64,000 bases of DNA from the IMG/VR virus record IMGVR_UViG_3300034121_000940, positions 1-64,000 of that record; one strand, written 5' to 3'. Shown here piece by piece: positions 37,929-46,036 of this stretch. Under the pieces are notes generated by a model. That model saw nothing but the letters and a program-made list of their open reading frames with translations, was not told where the DNA came from and did no database searches. The DNA comes from a virus. Within the stretch, counting starts at the first letter, position 1. Each line of letters opens with the position of its first letter. The translations under genes and the position numbers were made by a program.

Positions 37929-40199
37929 TTAATTATTACAAGTTGAACAGTTACAGTTTGAAGAACAATTACAACTTAATGAACTGCTACATATGTAATT
38001 TGTGTCATTTAAGGCTTGTATATCAATTACTTCTTTTTTAACTAATGTTTTATCATCATCCTCAGGACAACAATTACTGATTCCATATCTTAATTGTAAT
38101 ACTTGTTTATATAATATCTCTGCGGTTTGACAAGTTATTCTTTCAAATTTATCAGGATCGCAACTTGGAGTTGTATAACCTGGTCTTACCATTCTACCTG
38201 TTAAAGCAGCAGGACAAACTTTTAAACCTGTACTAGGATTATCAACACACTCACCAGATTCAGTAATTTCAAAATTTTCTCTAGTTATAAACACCCATCT
38301 ATTAATACATATTTTAGGACTTGATTCTCCTACTTCTAAAACAATAATTTGTTCTTCACCAGAACAATCTAAGTAACCAGCTCTAACTTCTCCATCTGTA
38401 ATATTTCTTAATTTAGTACAAGTACATCCTGTAACTGTTAAACAAATTTCACAATCTTCATATTGTTTTATTACAGATACTTCTATAGCATTCTGATAAT
38501 CTGGAGTAGGAGATGTAAAGGCTGTCCAACAACCAGGTTGTCCTGCTAATTTCAAAGCATTGGTTCCATAAGAAGTCATGTCTGTAAATGTTGTAATAGG
38601 CTCTAAATCACCTTCACAAGGATACAATATAAAATAAGCTCTTGAACATTGATCACATGAATCATACACATTTTCAATTACAAACTCTTGTGTTTGTGGT
38701 GGCTTATAATCTATTTGGTCAACATACCAACAATCTCCACAATCTAAAGAAACAATCTTACCAACATAAATAGATAAGTCTTCTTCAGAAAATTTTTGTA
38801 ATAAATCATTCTCACAATTAGTAAGAACATATGCTACAACAGGTAAACATGTTTCACAACTATCATAGGATATGCTAACACTTACATCTTCTAAACATGT
38901 ACATTCTACAGCTATATCTACACTCCAACAACCATCTAATTCATTTAATGTTACTGTTTTATTTCCTGCATACGCATCAAACAAAGATTGATTATTAGAA
39001 TAAATTATTTGATTTGTTGAACAATTTGTTAATTCATAACATGTAATTAAACAATCTGTATCTGATGTACACTCATAAGAAAGTGTTTTTATAACAGGTG
39101 TTGTACTAGATGTAATATAAGGTTTACTAAATGCACATATTTTAGCAGGTAATGAAACTGTTGTTTCAACACCTGTACTATTAAGATATGAAACAATACC
39201 TAAACCACTTACAGTAATACAACTACCATAACATGGGTCACATCTTGTACCATCATAAACAATGTTATTATTTATATTAGATCCTAAAGGCGGTGTTCCT
39301 AGAAATACTTTTACAGTAAAACAACCTAAAAACTCATAAGTTACATTATCAGTTACTTCAATATTTTCATCTATATGATTTGCAAATACTGCACTAGTTG
39401 TAAAAGTAATAAGTTGATCAGAATTAAAACATGGATATAATATATACCACTGATTACTCTGAACAATATATGTAGGAATTAAAATTTCAAATTGACAGGA
39501 CTGGCCAGCAAATGTAAAATTAAATAGTGCAGTTGAATCACTTGTTGATACTTGACCTGTTATACTAAAAACAATTGTTCCTCCTGTACCATTAGATAAA
39601 ACTCCAGGAACTAATGTAGCTGTTAAACCTGTTGCATTAGTTGAATTAACAGTTTGAGTTGCATAAGCAGCACCATTACCTCCTGTATAACTAATTGTAA
39701 CAGTTCCTGTAACAGGTGTATTTGGAGTTACAGGATTCGGTAAAACATCAACTACTGCATTAGCACAGTCTAATGACGTAACTGATGGTGTAGGCGGAGG
39801 AGGTGGTGTTGGAGGAGCCATTTGTAATGTAACAGGACAAATAGGAATTACACCAAATTGATCAAATGCAAGATTAAAAACAGGAGCAACACTATCAAGA
39901 GATACCTGACCTGTTACATTATATACAAGTTCACCAAAATCACCTAAACAAGTAGGACAAGGTCCTGGAGTAGGTGACATACCTGGTACTAAAGTTGCTG
40001 TTAATCCTGTATTACCCGTTGATAAAACTGGTGTAACCATATTATAACCCGCTGGATCAGGATAAGGTAAAGGACCAATACTACCAGCTTGCCAAGGAAT
40101 AACTATAGTTCCCGTAATAGGTGTATTTGCAACTATAGGATATGGGGTAAGATTAATTACTTGTTGATTACAGTAAAATTCAGGTTGTCTAATTGCCAT
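37929..40199 (-). CDS. Cys-rich repeat tail adhesin with two beta domains (756 aa)
   Basis: Two related beta domains lie near residues 8-118 and 135-245, each with ANTPITGT or a variant, GLTATLVPG, and a final FNLAF/FNFTF strand. They recall the BACON-like or Ig-like domains of crAss-phage tail proteins, but I cannot confirm the family. From about 250 onward there are several diverged repeats of about 60-70 residues built around YxLxNC, Y.GK.V.L and GCWxV, with frequent cysteine pairs such as CxxC. The C-terminus ends in a dense Cys cluster (CSSSLSCNCSSNCNCSTC). An extracellular adhesin in the fibre block is the best reading. Confidence 0.7.
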   Translation of the reverse strand: MAIRQPEFYCNQQVINLTPYPIVANTPITGTIVIPWQAGSIGPLPYPDPAGYNMVTPVLSTGNTGLTATLVPGMSPTPGPCPTCLGDFGELVYNVTGQVSLDSVAPVFNLAFDQFGVIPICPVTLQMAPPTPPPPPTPSVTSLDCANAVVDVLPNPVTPNTPVTGTVTISYTGGNGAAYATQTVNSTNATGLTATLVPGVLSNGTGGTIVFSITGQVSTSDSTALFNFTFAGQSCQFEILIPTYIVQSNQWYILYPCFNSDQLITFTTSAVFANHIDENIEVTDNVTYEFLGCFTVKVFLGTPPLGSNINNNIVYDGTRCDPCYGSCITVSGLGIVSYLNSTGVETTVSLPAKICAFSKPYITSSTTPVIKTLSYECTSDTDCLITCYELTNCSTNQIIYSNNQSLFDAYAGNKTVTLNELDGCWSVDIAVECTCLEDVSVSISYDSCETCLPVVAYVLTNCENDLLQKFSEEDLSIYVGKIVSLDCGDCWYVDQIDYKPPQTQEFVIENVYDSCDQCSRAYFILYPCEGDLEPITTFTDMTSYGTNALKLAGQPGCWTAFTSPTPDYQNAIEVSVIKQYEDCEICLTVTGCTCTKLRNITDGEVRAGYLDCSGEEQIIVLEVGESSPKICINRWVFITRENFEITESGECVDNPSTGLKVCPAALTGRMVRPGYTTPSCDPDKFERITCQTAEILYKQVLQLRYGISNCCPEDDDKTLVKKEVIDIQALNDTNYICSSSLSCNCSSNCNCSTCNN

Positions 40200-40206
40200 T
40201 TTTTAA

Positions 40207-40401
40207 TTATTTATTTGCTGTATACCTGTCAGCTCCCCAAACATTTTTGTTTACTGTTGGTGCTGTAGGAACAACTGGTTTCTTATCTTGTAATCCTTTT
40301 TCATAAAAGGACAAACAACTTGAACAACATGATGTTCCATCACTTGCTCTTCTCTTTTGACATCCGCAAGACATTCTTGCTCCACAGTTACTACAATTCA
40401 T
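40207..40401 (-). CDS. Small zinc-ribbon-like protein (64 aa)
   Basis: Two cysteine groups, CSNCGARMSCGC at residues 3-14 and CCSSC at 25-29, are spaced as in a small zinc ribbon or treble-clef knuckle. The rest is a short basic, Pro-containing tail. The ATG is preceded by AAAAAACCAACAAT, a leader also found before the scaffold-like and head-associated genes. It may be a small structural clasp between the tail adhesin and the 189-residue protein. Function is unknown. Confidence 0.65.
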   Translation of the reverse strand: MNCSNCGARMSCGCQKRRASDGTSCCSSCLSFYEKGLQDKKPVVPTAPTVNKNVWGADRYTANK

Positions 40402-40420
40402 ATTGTTGGTTTTTTAAAGT

Positions 40421-40990
40421 TTAACAATTATTACATTCAAATTTATTCAAAAGTTTTAATGCATAGTTATATAATGTCATACCTTTTTGTGGTTCATGGC
40501 AAAATTCTACTTTTGATTTAGCAGATTCAAGATACATTTTAATTAATCTCAGCTTTTCTAATTTTTCTTTTACTTTAGCTGGTGGATCACAATCTGCAAG
40601 ATCTACTGTGCATAATACTTTGTAATATTTATTTAGGGCTTGAGAAATTCTTAAATAATTATATTCTGCAAATACTAAATTATTTGGCGACACACTATAT
40701 TTAATTGCATAAATTCCATCAGGTATATTTGCTAATTGTGTACCACATCCAGATGTTTGTAATTCTAAATCACATGCTGTTAAATTAATACTTCCTCCTT
40801 CAACAAAAGCTAACATTTTATCTCCTACAATTTCAACAGAGTGACTGAATCCAGGAACTGTAATTGTTAGTGTAGGACATATAATGGGAATATTTGGAGA
40901 TGTAGTTTGATATACACTTGTATCAAAAATCTTCATTACACAGGTATTTGCTACCGTAGGGATATCTAAACTTAATATATGATTTGCCAT
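40421..40990 (-). CDS. Conserved fibre-block protein with beta core and helical Cys-containing tail (189 aa)
   Basis: The first 110 residues are beta-rich (MANHILSLDIPTVANTCVMK, then TLTITVPGFSHSVEIV). The last 70 residues are helical with spaced cysteines (CTVDLADCDPPAKVKEKLEK and LLNKFECNNC). It is the first gene after the terminator that closes the structural gene at 41063, and AAGGA lies 4 bases before its ATG, an unusually SD-like site for this window. The helical end resembles the adaptor helices of the fibre proteins, so it may link fibres to the tail. This is inference. Confidence 0.65.
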   Translation of the reverse strand: MANHILSLDIPTVANTCVMKIFDTSVYQTTSPNIPIICPTLTITVPGFSHSVEIVGDKMLAFVEGGSINLTACDLELQTSGCGTQLANIPDGIYAIKYSVSPNNLVFAEYNYLRISQALNKYYKVLCTVDLADCDPPAKVKEKLEKLRLIKMYLESAKSKVEFCHEPQKGMTLYNYALKLLNKFECNNC

Positions 40991-41004
40991 AGTTCCTTAA
41001 AATA

Positions 41005-41042
41005 AAAAAGGAGAGAAGAGTTTGAAACTCTCACTCTCCTTT
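41005..41042 (-). terminator. Terminator after the 527-residue structural gene
   Basis: On the minus strand AAAGGAGAG pairs with CTCTCCTTT, with an inner GAGAGTTT/AAACTCT extension, and is followed by TTTATTTT. It lies 21 bases past the stop at 41063 and before the 189-residue gene. Confidence 0.8.
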
Positions 41043-41062
41043 AAAGTTATTATTTTTTCCTA

Positions 41063-42646
41063 TTAGATTATTGCAGGAATTTTAACAACTGGTGTACAGT
41101 TTGAACCACATTCAAATGTTTCTAAACCACCACAGTTATTTCCACAAGCATTTAACCATGCATTAACAAAAGTTGTAAATGCTTGTCCTTGTGCACCATC
41201 TGTTGGGTTAACAGTTTTGGCAACAATAATTTCTAATAAATATTGATCATTATCAAAAGTACTAGATGCATTATTGAAACGTGGAACATGGTGTTGAATA
41301 TAGAATCTGTTGTAAGATTCATTTCTATCAATAATTTCCAACATTTGATTTCCTTGAGTAATCTCACGGATACGGAAATCAGAATGGAAGAAGTTTTGTC
41401 TATATCTTTCTGAAAGAATTACATCTCTCAATACAGTTTCACCTAAACCATTAGCTTGTCTTCCTTGACACTCAGTAATTACACAAAGACCTTCAAATGC
41501 ACATGGATCACCATTTAAGTCAACTTCAGAAGCGTATAATCTTACCGGCTCTTTTTCATAGAAGTCAGAAACTTGGAATGTACAATCACCAAATTTAGTA
41601 TCTACATAAGCACCAAATAATGTCATACCTGCATATTTACCAGCAACGTGAGCTGTAGCAACATATTTATCCCAAGTACCACCAATAGTATAACCTGCAG
41701 GAGCTGTAATACCTGTTAAATCAGTTCCTGGTTTGTACCATAATTTGTTATCTTCAGATGAAACAACTGGGTAAACAAATGGAGAAATTAATGGAGAATC
41801 AACAATTTGTTGAGCCCATTTAATGTAAACTTCAGTAGCATTTACAGCAGTTGGTACAATTGCATTAGGATCACAACATCCTGTGTAAGCAGTTAATGTT
41901 AAATAAGCATTGTGATTTAAAAATCTTAAAGCAGGAGAACCTTTGATATCTAAACGTAAGTTATAAGTTTCACCACATAAGAAATCTTTTTGACATCCTT
42001 TTTTAGCACCAGCTGTAGCAACAGTTAATGTTGGTTGTGTAATAACACCATTAGCTTGTAATTGACCAGCAACAGCAGTTAAAGTATTACCAGCTACATA
42101 ACCAGTACCACCATTAACAATTTCTACTACAGTAACAACACCACCTGCAACAGTTAATTTAGCAATGAAACCTGATCCAGCACCACCAGAAAAAGCAACT
42201 TCATTATAAACACCATTAACTATGTTTGCACCAGCATTATTGATTGTAAGTGTTAACACTTGATCATCAGTAAATGGAGTGTATCCTACATGAATAACAT
42301 TTTGAGATGGATCACATTTTGGAGCAAAATAAAATTTGCTTACATATTTAGGGTTAATTTCTTTAGATTTATTAGACTCTAAATATCCACCATGGAAAGG
42401 ACCAATTTTATCTTTTTTAAATAAAGAACCAGAAGCCAAAATTAATGGGCAACATCCGTTTCCAGAAAAAGTAGTTGGTTGAACTTTCCAATCTTTAGGA
42501 TTAACGAAAGCATACTGACCAGCTGCTAAAATGTTTCCTGTTGTTCCTAATACTCCTTGATTTAAGGCAGTATATCCTTGTCCTATTGGAGCAAGAGCAT
42601 TTACACCTACAAAGGATTTTTGAAATGCATGACTAAAATAACTCAT
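41063..42646 (-). CDS. Probable abundant virion structural protein (527 aa)
   Basis: The N-terminus MSYFSHAFQKSFVG is of a type common to Bacteroidota phage structural proteins. The protein mixes beta and helical sequence, with several Cys pairs (GNGCCPL, GCCDP, CGNNCGG). Residues about 130-205 hold an insert-like segment with GGAGSGFIAKLTVAGGVVT and GGTGYVAGNTL, a small beta domain often found in phage tail and decoration proteins. The gene has its own leader, upstream promoter-like element and downstream terminator, which suits a highly expressed product. It may be a tail or capsid-auxiliary protein; the position does not decide between them. Confidence 0.65.
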   Translation of the reverse strand: MSYFSHAFQKSFVGVNALAPIGQGYTALNQGVLGTTGNILAAGQYAFVNPKDWKVQPTTFSGNGCCPLILASGSLFKKDKIGPFHGGYLESNKSKEINPKYVSKFYFAPKCDPSQNVIHVGYTPFTDDQVLTLTINNAGANIVNGVYNEVAFSGGAGSGFIAKLTVAGGVVTVVEIVNGGTGYVAGNTLTAVAGQLQANGVITQPTLTVATAGAKKGCQKDFLCGETYNLRLDIKGSPALRFLNHNAYLTLTAYTGCCDPNAIVPTAVNATEVYIKWAQQIVDSPLISPFVYPVVSSEDNKLWYKPGTDLTGITAPAGYTIGGTWDKYVATAHVAGKYAGMTLFGAYVDTKFGDCTFQVSDFYEKEPVRLYASEVDLNGDPCAFEGLCVITECQGRQANGLGETVLRDVILSERYRQNFFHSDFRIREITQGNQMLEIIDRNESYNRFYIQHHVPRFNNASSTFDNDQYLLEIIVAKTVNPTDGAQGQAFTTFVNAWLNACGNNCGGLETFECGSNCTPVVKIPAII

Positions 42647-42677
42647 TGTTTTTTGTTTTAATTAATAAATAACACTA

Positions 42678-42696
42678 TTTATAATATAGTAAAAGA
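42678..42696 (-). promoter_or_regulatory. Recurrent TTTTACTATATTAT element before the 527-aa gene
   Basis: The minus strand reads CTTTTACTATATTATAAATA about 32 bases before the ATG at 42646. The leader then ends in AAAACAAAAAACAATG, A-rich and without SD. The related copies are listed elsewhere in the table. Confidence 0.35.
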
Positions 42697-42712
42697 TTTT
42701 ATAAATTCAAAA

Positions 42713-43165
42713 TTATTTCAAGAAAAGTAATTTATATTTAGCTGAATTCATAGTAGACTTGATTGTATCAAGATCATTTACAATTTCAGAGTATGGCATT
42801 TTGTCTTGTAACTTGCATACCATATCACACATATCTTTTAAATAATCTACAGCATCAGTAACTGAATCAAGTTTTCTTGGAGCCACATCTGTATAGCTTA
42901 ATAGCTTTTCAGTAGCACCTTGGAAACCTTCTGCTAAATCATCAGCATGTCCTGGTAATGCATCATACAGTTCATTAAGTGCTTTGTGTGCAGCATACGA
43001 TCCTGTACCTGTAATTTTTAAATGTAACTTATGAAAGCTTTGAGCAGCATTCATTAATTCAGTTACACAAGCTGACGTAAGAGATTCTACATTCCCACCA
43101 GCCGGAGCTGCAGCATAACTTGCATTTGCTTTGGTAGCCTCCGGTCTTTTTAACATTCTATTCAT
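42713..43165 (-). CDS. Dps/ferritin-like helical protein (150 aa)
   Basis: The protein is almost wholly helical. Residues H48, H60, N64, D75 and E79 have the same spacing as the E. coli Dps ferroxidase set H51, H63, D67, D78 and E82, as I recall that sequence, with one replacement (Asn for Asp). The surrounding sequence LHLKITGTGSYAAH and ADDLAEGFQGA also fits a Dps helix-loop-helix pattern. C-terminal helices run to the end. It lies between a connector-like gene and the 527-residue structural gene, so it could be a virion protein using a ferritin-like bundle, or a metal-binding protein. Length matches a ferritin-like protein. Iron oxidation is untested inference. Confidence 0.65.
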   Translation of the reverse strand: MNRMLKRPEATKANASYAAAPAGGNVESLTSACVTELMNAAQSFHKLHLKITGTGSYAAHKALNELYDALPGHADDLAEGFQGATEKLLSYTDVAPRKLDSVTDAVDYLKDMCDMVCKLQDKMPYSEIVNDLDTIKSTMNSAKYKLLFLK

Positions 43166-43170
43166 AATTA

Positions 43171-43869
43171 TTAGTTGTTTCTTTCAGATGACTGAGAATT
43201 TCTAGAGTATTGATTTGTTGATTCAATATCTCCTGCTAAAATTGCTACAGCATCATCAATTATTAGTTCCACAATATCATCTTTGAATTCACATATTATA
43301 TCAGCAGTTGAAGCAGCTCCTGTATAAGGATCTGAACAATTTAAAAACTCAACTCTTACAGGTTGTCTGTAATAAGTAAGTGATGCATTAGGTATATCAA
43401 ATTTATCATTAGTGTAAATCTTTACACCATTATTCATTAGAGTAGCAAATGTTTCAGCCCATTCAAAACTAGGCTCTTTAGCTTTATCTCTTAAAAGTAA
43501 AGCTAAGTCATCTTCTTCTGCTAAGTATACTATCATCTTTCTTTTATCACAGCATTCTTTATTAGCATATGCATCCACTCTCTTCCACTGTAAATAGTTT
43601 GTAGGTAAAGATGCTTCATAGTATAGATCTCTTTTTCCTAAAGTAAGGTTTTGAGATACTAGTAATTTTTGAAGATCATCTTTTCTTCTGTTACTAGCTT
43701 CATCTCCTTCTTTAAGAACATTAAGTCCGTGCAGCTGTCTTCTCACCCATTCTACCTGAGCTTTATTAAATGCCTCAACTATTTGCCAACATTGTATGTT
43801 GTCATAGTCTTGGCTATCTAATTTATTGAGACGTTGTTTTACTTTTATTTCAATAGTACTATTTAACAT
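43171..43869 (-). CDS. Head-tail connector-like protein (232 aa)
   Basis: The N-terminal 65 residues are helical and charged (IEIKVKQRLNKLDSQDYDNI, then FNKAQVEWVRRQLHG). The middle is beta-rich (LYYEASLPTNYLQWKRVDAY, SLTYYRQPVRVEF) and the C-terminus is helical (DDIVELIIDDAVAILAGD). This helix-beta-helix order is that of podovirus connector proteins such as P22 gp4-type tail adaptors. It is followed after 5 bases by the Dps-like gene. The assignment is by pattern and position only. Confidence 0.65.
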   Translation of the reverse strand: MLNSTIEIKVKQRLNKLDSQDYDNIQCWQIVEAFNKAQVEWVRRQLHGLNVLKEGDEASNRRKDDLQKLLVSQNLTLGKRDLYYEASLPTNYLQWKRVDAYANKECCDKRKMIVYLAEEDDLALLLRDKAKEPSFEWAETFATLMNNGVKIYTNDKFDIPNASLTYYRQPVRVEFLNCSDPYTGAASTADIICEFKDDIVELIIDDAVAILAGDIESTNQYSRNSQSSERNN

Positions 43870-43871
43870 AA

Positions 43872-44237
43872 CTAATCATTTAATCTTCTTCTATCACGGT
43901 TAGCATATTTAATTGCACCAGCAGCAGCAACAGTACCAACAACAGCAGCTTGTTTAATTCTTTTTTTCTTTTGAGGTGACATTGGTTCTTTAGCTGGTTT
44001 TGCTTTAGTACTAGTAGTCACTTTAGTTTTAGTAGAAGAAGTTTCATCTAATGATGGCCATTCTTTTACTTTTTTACCTGTTTTTGATGCAGATACACTT
44101 TCTTGATAACCTTTTTTAGCAGCTGATAAAGTACTACCAACTATTTTTTTCCCAGTTGAAAATGCTTTACCAACAGATTTTACACCTTTAATAATAGCTC
44201 CTAACTGAGCTTTTGGAAGTTCTTTTTTCTTTGCCAT
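43872..44237 (-). CDS. Small basic protein with KAQLGAI motif (121 aa)
   Basis: The product is Lys-rich, with PKAQLGAII at residues 8-16, the same place as in the 93-residue protein encoded at 44398. A hydrophobic Ala-rich helix (AAVVGTVAAAGAIKYA, about 98-113) near the C-terminus could span or touch a membrane and ends in RDRRRLND. It may bind DNA or act as a packaged small protein. I do not recognise the family. Confidence 0.6.
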   Translation of the reverse strand: MAKKKELPKAQLGAIIKGVKSVGKAFSTGKKIVGSTLSAAKKGYQESVSASKTGKKVKEWPSLDETSSTKTKVTTSTKAKPAKEPMSPQKKKRIKQAAVVGTVAAAGAIKYANRDRRRLND

Positions 44238-44239
44238 AA

Positions 44240-44398
44240 TTATCTCTTTTTAGCGATTGCTTTAAAAGTCTTAGCTAACTGCTTAGCTTTACCTGTACAA
44301 CCAGGTTTAGTTATAGGGGTACATTTGCCTTTTGTACCCCTTTTCTTAATATCAGCTGTAGCTTTCTGTATCCAATTCTTATCTTTTTTCTCAGCCAT
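44240..44398 (-). CDS. Small basic KNWIQKA-type protein (52 aa)
   Basis: The ATG at 44398 shares one base with the stop of the preceding gene, and the TAA is at 44240. The product begins MAEKKDKNWIQKATADIKKR and contains KCTPITKPGCTGKAK, ending in KR. Small proteins with a K-W-I-Q-K-A start and Lys-rich body are frequent in phages, often of unknown function. It is strongly basic and could bind nucleic acid. Confidence 0.65.
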   Translation of the reverse strand: MAEKKDKNWIQKATADIKKRGTKGKCTPITKPGCTGKAKQLAKTFKAIAKKR

Positions 44399-44679
44399 TA
44401 TTTTTTCTTTTTTTTCATCATACCCTTTCCTACAGTATATGCGGTACCTGCAGCAGTAGCACCAATTACAGCTTTTTTAACAGCTCTTTCTGGTTTTTCA
44501 TTATAATATTTAGCCCAATCTTCTGATTTTTTTAAATGTGATGTTTCTTTAGCAAACTTTTCTGCTCTAGCAGCTTTTACACCAGTTTTTGCAACTTTAG
44601 CACCGGTACTAATACCTTTACCTATTGCTTTAACAATTGCTCCTAATTGAGCTTTTGGTTTTGTAGTTTTTGTTTTCAT
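44398..44679 (-). CDS. Small basic protein with KAQLGAI motif and Gly/Ala helix (93 aa)
   Basis: I prefer the ATG at 44679 over a GTG at 44706, because the longer form would overlap the upstream gene by 26 bases and the ATG follows that gene's TAA by one base. The product starts MKTKTTKPKAQLGAIVKAIG and has a hydrophobic AVIGATAAGTAYTVG segment near the C-terminus, ending in KKKKK. It appears paralogous in layout to the 121-residue protein two genes downstream. Role unknown; virion or DNA-associated protein possible. Confidence 0.62.
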   Translation of the reverse strand: MKTKTTKPKAQLGAIVKAIGKGISTGAKVAKTGVKAARAEKFAKETSHLKKSEDWAKYYNEKPERAVKKAVIGATAAGTAYTVGKGMMKKKKK

Positions 44680-44680
44680 A

Positions 44681-45073
44681 TTAACACTTTTTCTTAGTAA
44701 CACCACCCATTTTCTTTTTGCTCATTTTAGCACCAGCTATTCTATCTGCTGCAGTAGCTTTAGGATTTTTATCTACACCAGCTTTAACAGATAGCATACC
44801 AAAAGTAGAACCACCTTTTTTAAAACTTGGTCTTTCAGATACACATCCACCAGTAGCAGATCTAACAGTACCTGGAGGGCAAGAATGTTTAACAGCAGTT
44901 ACTTTAGAACCACCTTTCTTCATAGAATCCATTCCTTGTTTGTTTGGTCCTGTAGAACCAGCATTAGGAATTCCAAATATTTGTCCTTTTGGTGTAGCAG
45001 AACCAACTGTAGTTTTCATTGTAGAACCACCAGTCTTATACTTCATACCACCACATTTCATACACTTTGCCAT
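44681..45073 (-). CDS. Small KKGGS-rich Cys-containing protein (130 aa)
   Basis: It begins MAKCMKCGGMKYKTGGST, with a CxxC pair. KxGGS-like tags occur at YKTGGST, KKGGSKV and KKGGSTFG, and KKMGGV lies close to the C-terminal Lys cluster. A second Cys pair lies in CPPGTVRSATGGC. The same Gly-Gly tags occur in the large cargo-type proteins encoded far downstream. No domain is recognisable; a disordered virion or nucleic-acid-binding protein fits its composition. Confidence 0.6.
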   Translation of the reverse strand: MAKCMKCGGMKYKTGGSTMKTTVGSATPKGQIFGIPNAGSTGPNKQGMDSMKKGGSKVTAVKHSCPPGTVRSATGGCVSERPSFKKGGSTFGMLSVKAGVDKNPKATAADRIAGAKMSKKKMGGVTKKKC

Positions 45074-45085
45074 AATATATATTTT

Positions 45086-45358
45086 TTAACAGTTCCATTT
45101 TCTTAAAGAAAGAGCCTTTCTTGTTGGTCTTCCTTTTTCATCTTTCATTGGTCCAGGCATTCCTGACATTCTAGCACAGAAACTTTTTCTTCTCTTAGCA
45201 TCTTTACTATCCGGATCAAGTTTTGATGGTTTAGTAGTAACAGCCATTTTAAGTTTACTACCTGGATTTTCTTTTCTATAAGAAGCAACACCTTTAGCAT
45301 TAAGACCACCTGTCTTACTTTTACCTTCCGATCTTGTCCATGCTGGTGACTTTGCCAT
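45086..45358 (-). CDS. DUF6321-type small basic protein (90 aa)
   Basis: The sequence AWTRSEGKSKTGGLNAKGVA followed by YRKENPGSKLK and RRKSFCARMSGM, and ending in LRKWNC, is the pattern I recall for the DUF6321 family of small phage proteins. The family has no known function. The protein is very basic with two Cys residues in the second half. It lies in the cluster of eight small genes after the head-associated gene. Confidence 0.75.
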   Translation of the reverse strand: MAKSPAWTRSEGKSKTGGLNAKGVASYRKENPGSKLKMAVTTKPSKLDPDSKDAKRRKSFCARMSGMPGPMKDEKGRPTRKALSLRKWNC

Positions 45359-45360
45359 GA

Positions 45361-45513
45361 TTATTTCTTTTTAGTTGATACTTTAATCTTTTTCTCTTGT
45401 TTCAGCATTTGAGCTGTAGGTTTCTTACCAGAACCTTTATTAGCACGGATGTTGTCCCAGAGACCTCTCTGAGACACACTACCGTCTTTTCTTTTTAGCA
45501 TTTCTTTTACCAT
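45361..45513 (-). CDS. Small basic protein of the RGLWDNIRANKGSGKKPT type (50 aa)
   Basis: ATG at 45513 to TAA at 45361, the ATG sharing its A with the upstream stop. The core RGLWDNIRANKGSGKKPT followed by a Lys-rich helix (LKQEKKIKVSTKKK) is a motif I recall from many short phage genes. Function is unknown. Its conservation of frame and its exact junction with the neighbour (TAATG) support that it is real. Confidence 0.68.
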   Translation of the reverse strand: MVKEMLKRKDGSVSQRGLWDNIRANKGSGKKPTAQMLKQEKKIKVSTKKK

Positions 45514-45728
45514 TATCTTTTTAATGTTCTTGTTGGCTTTGTGGTTCCTACTACTCCACCCAAAGCTTTGATTTGTTCTTGTGCTAATGATTTAACTTTG
45601 TTCATCATTTTTGGATCTTTTCGGATCTCATCCGCTCTTCTTAATGTTGACAAAGCAGATTCAATTTCCCACTTATCCATCTCTCTACTTGGAATAGCTT
45701 TTATTGTAGTTGTTTTCTTTGCTGCCAT
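45513..45728 (-). CDS. Small helical protein with DKWEIESALSTLRRADEI (71 aa)
   Basis: A basic N-terminal tail leads to a helix-rich domain, DKWEIESALSTLRRADEIRK then KVKSLAQEQIKALGG. This pattern is common in short phage proteins of unknown role. A basic tail (TKPTRTLKR) closes it. Start and stop interlock with neighbours. Confidence 0.68.
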   Translation of the reverse strand: MAAKKTTTIKAIPSREMDKWEIESALSTLRRADEIRKDPKMMNKVKSLAQEQIKALGGVVGTTKPTRTLKR

Positions 45729-45732
45729 AGTA

Positions 45733-46023
45733 TTATTTTTTAAATAAATTTTTGAAAAATAACTTAACTCTTTTACTTAGTGAAACTGTTTCTTCAGCAA
45801 TTTCTTTAACTTCTTCTTTTGCTTCTTCAACTTTTTCTTTGTATTCAGAAACAATTTTAGTTGCTTCATGTACTAAGTTCTCTGCAGTTTCTGTAATAAC
45901 CAATTTTGGTTCTGCTTCTAACTTAGGTTTTCTAACTCTAGGTTTTCTTGCTGAAGGTTTCTTAACTGTTTTCTCTTTCTTAGTTACTTCAACTTTAACT
46001 TCTTCTACTTTTGTCTTTGCCAT
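45733..46023 (-). CDS. Lys/Arg tail plus amphipathic coiled-coil protein (96 aa)
   Basis: The N-terminal half is histone-like (KKPSARKPRVRKPK). Residues about 45-80 form a Glu/Lys coiled coil, and the end is an amphipathic basic helix (RVKLFFKNLFKK), a form that binds membranes or nucleic acid. It may assist DNA packing in the head. No family is recognised. Confidence 0.6.
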   Translation of the reverse strand: MAKTKVEEVKVEVTKKEKTVKKPSARKPRVRKPKLEAEPKLVITETAENLVHEATKIVSEYKEKVEEAKEEVKEIAEETVSLSKRVKLFFKNLFKK

Positions 46024-46036
46024 AATTAAAATAAAT

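Noticed and set aside
44398-44706. GTG start at 44706 for the 93-residue gene
   Set aside because: It would overlap the upstream gene by 26 bases; the ATG at 44679 fits the tight junction and aligns its KAQLGAI with the same motif position in the paralogue.
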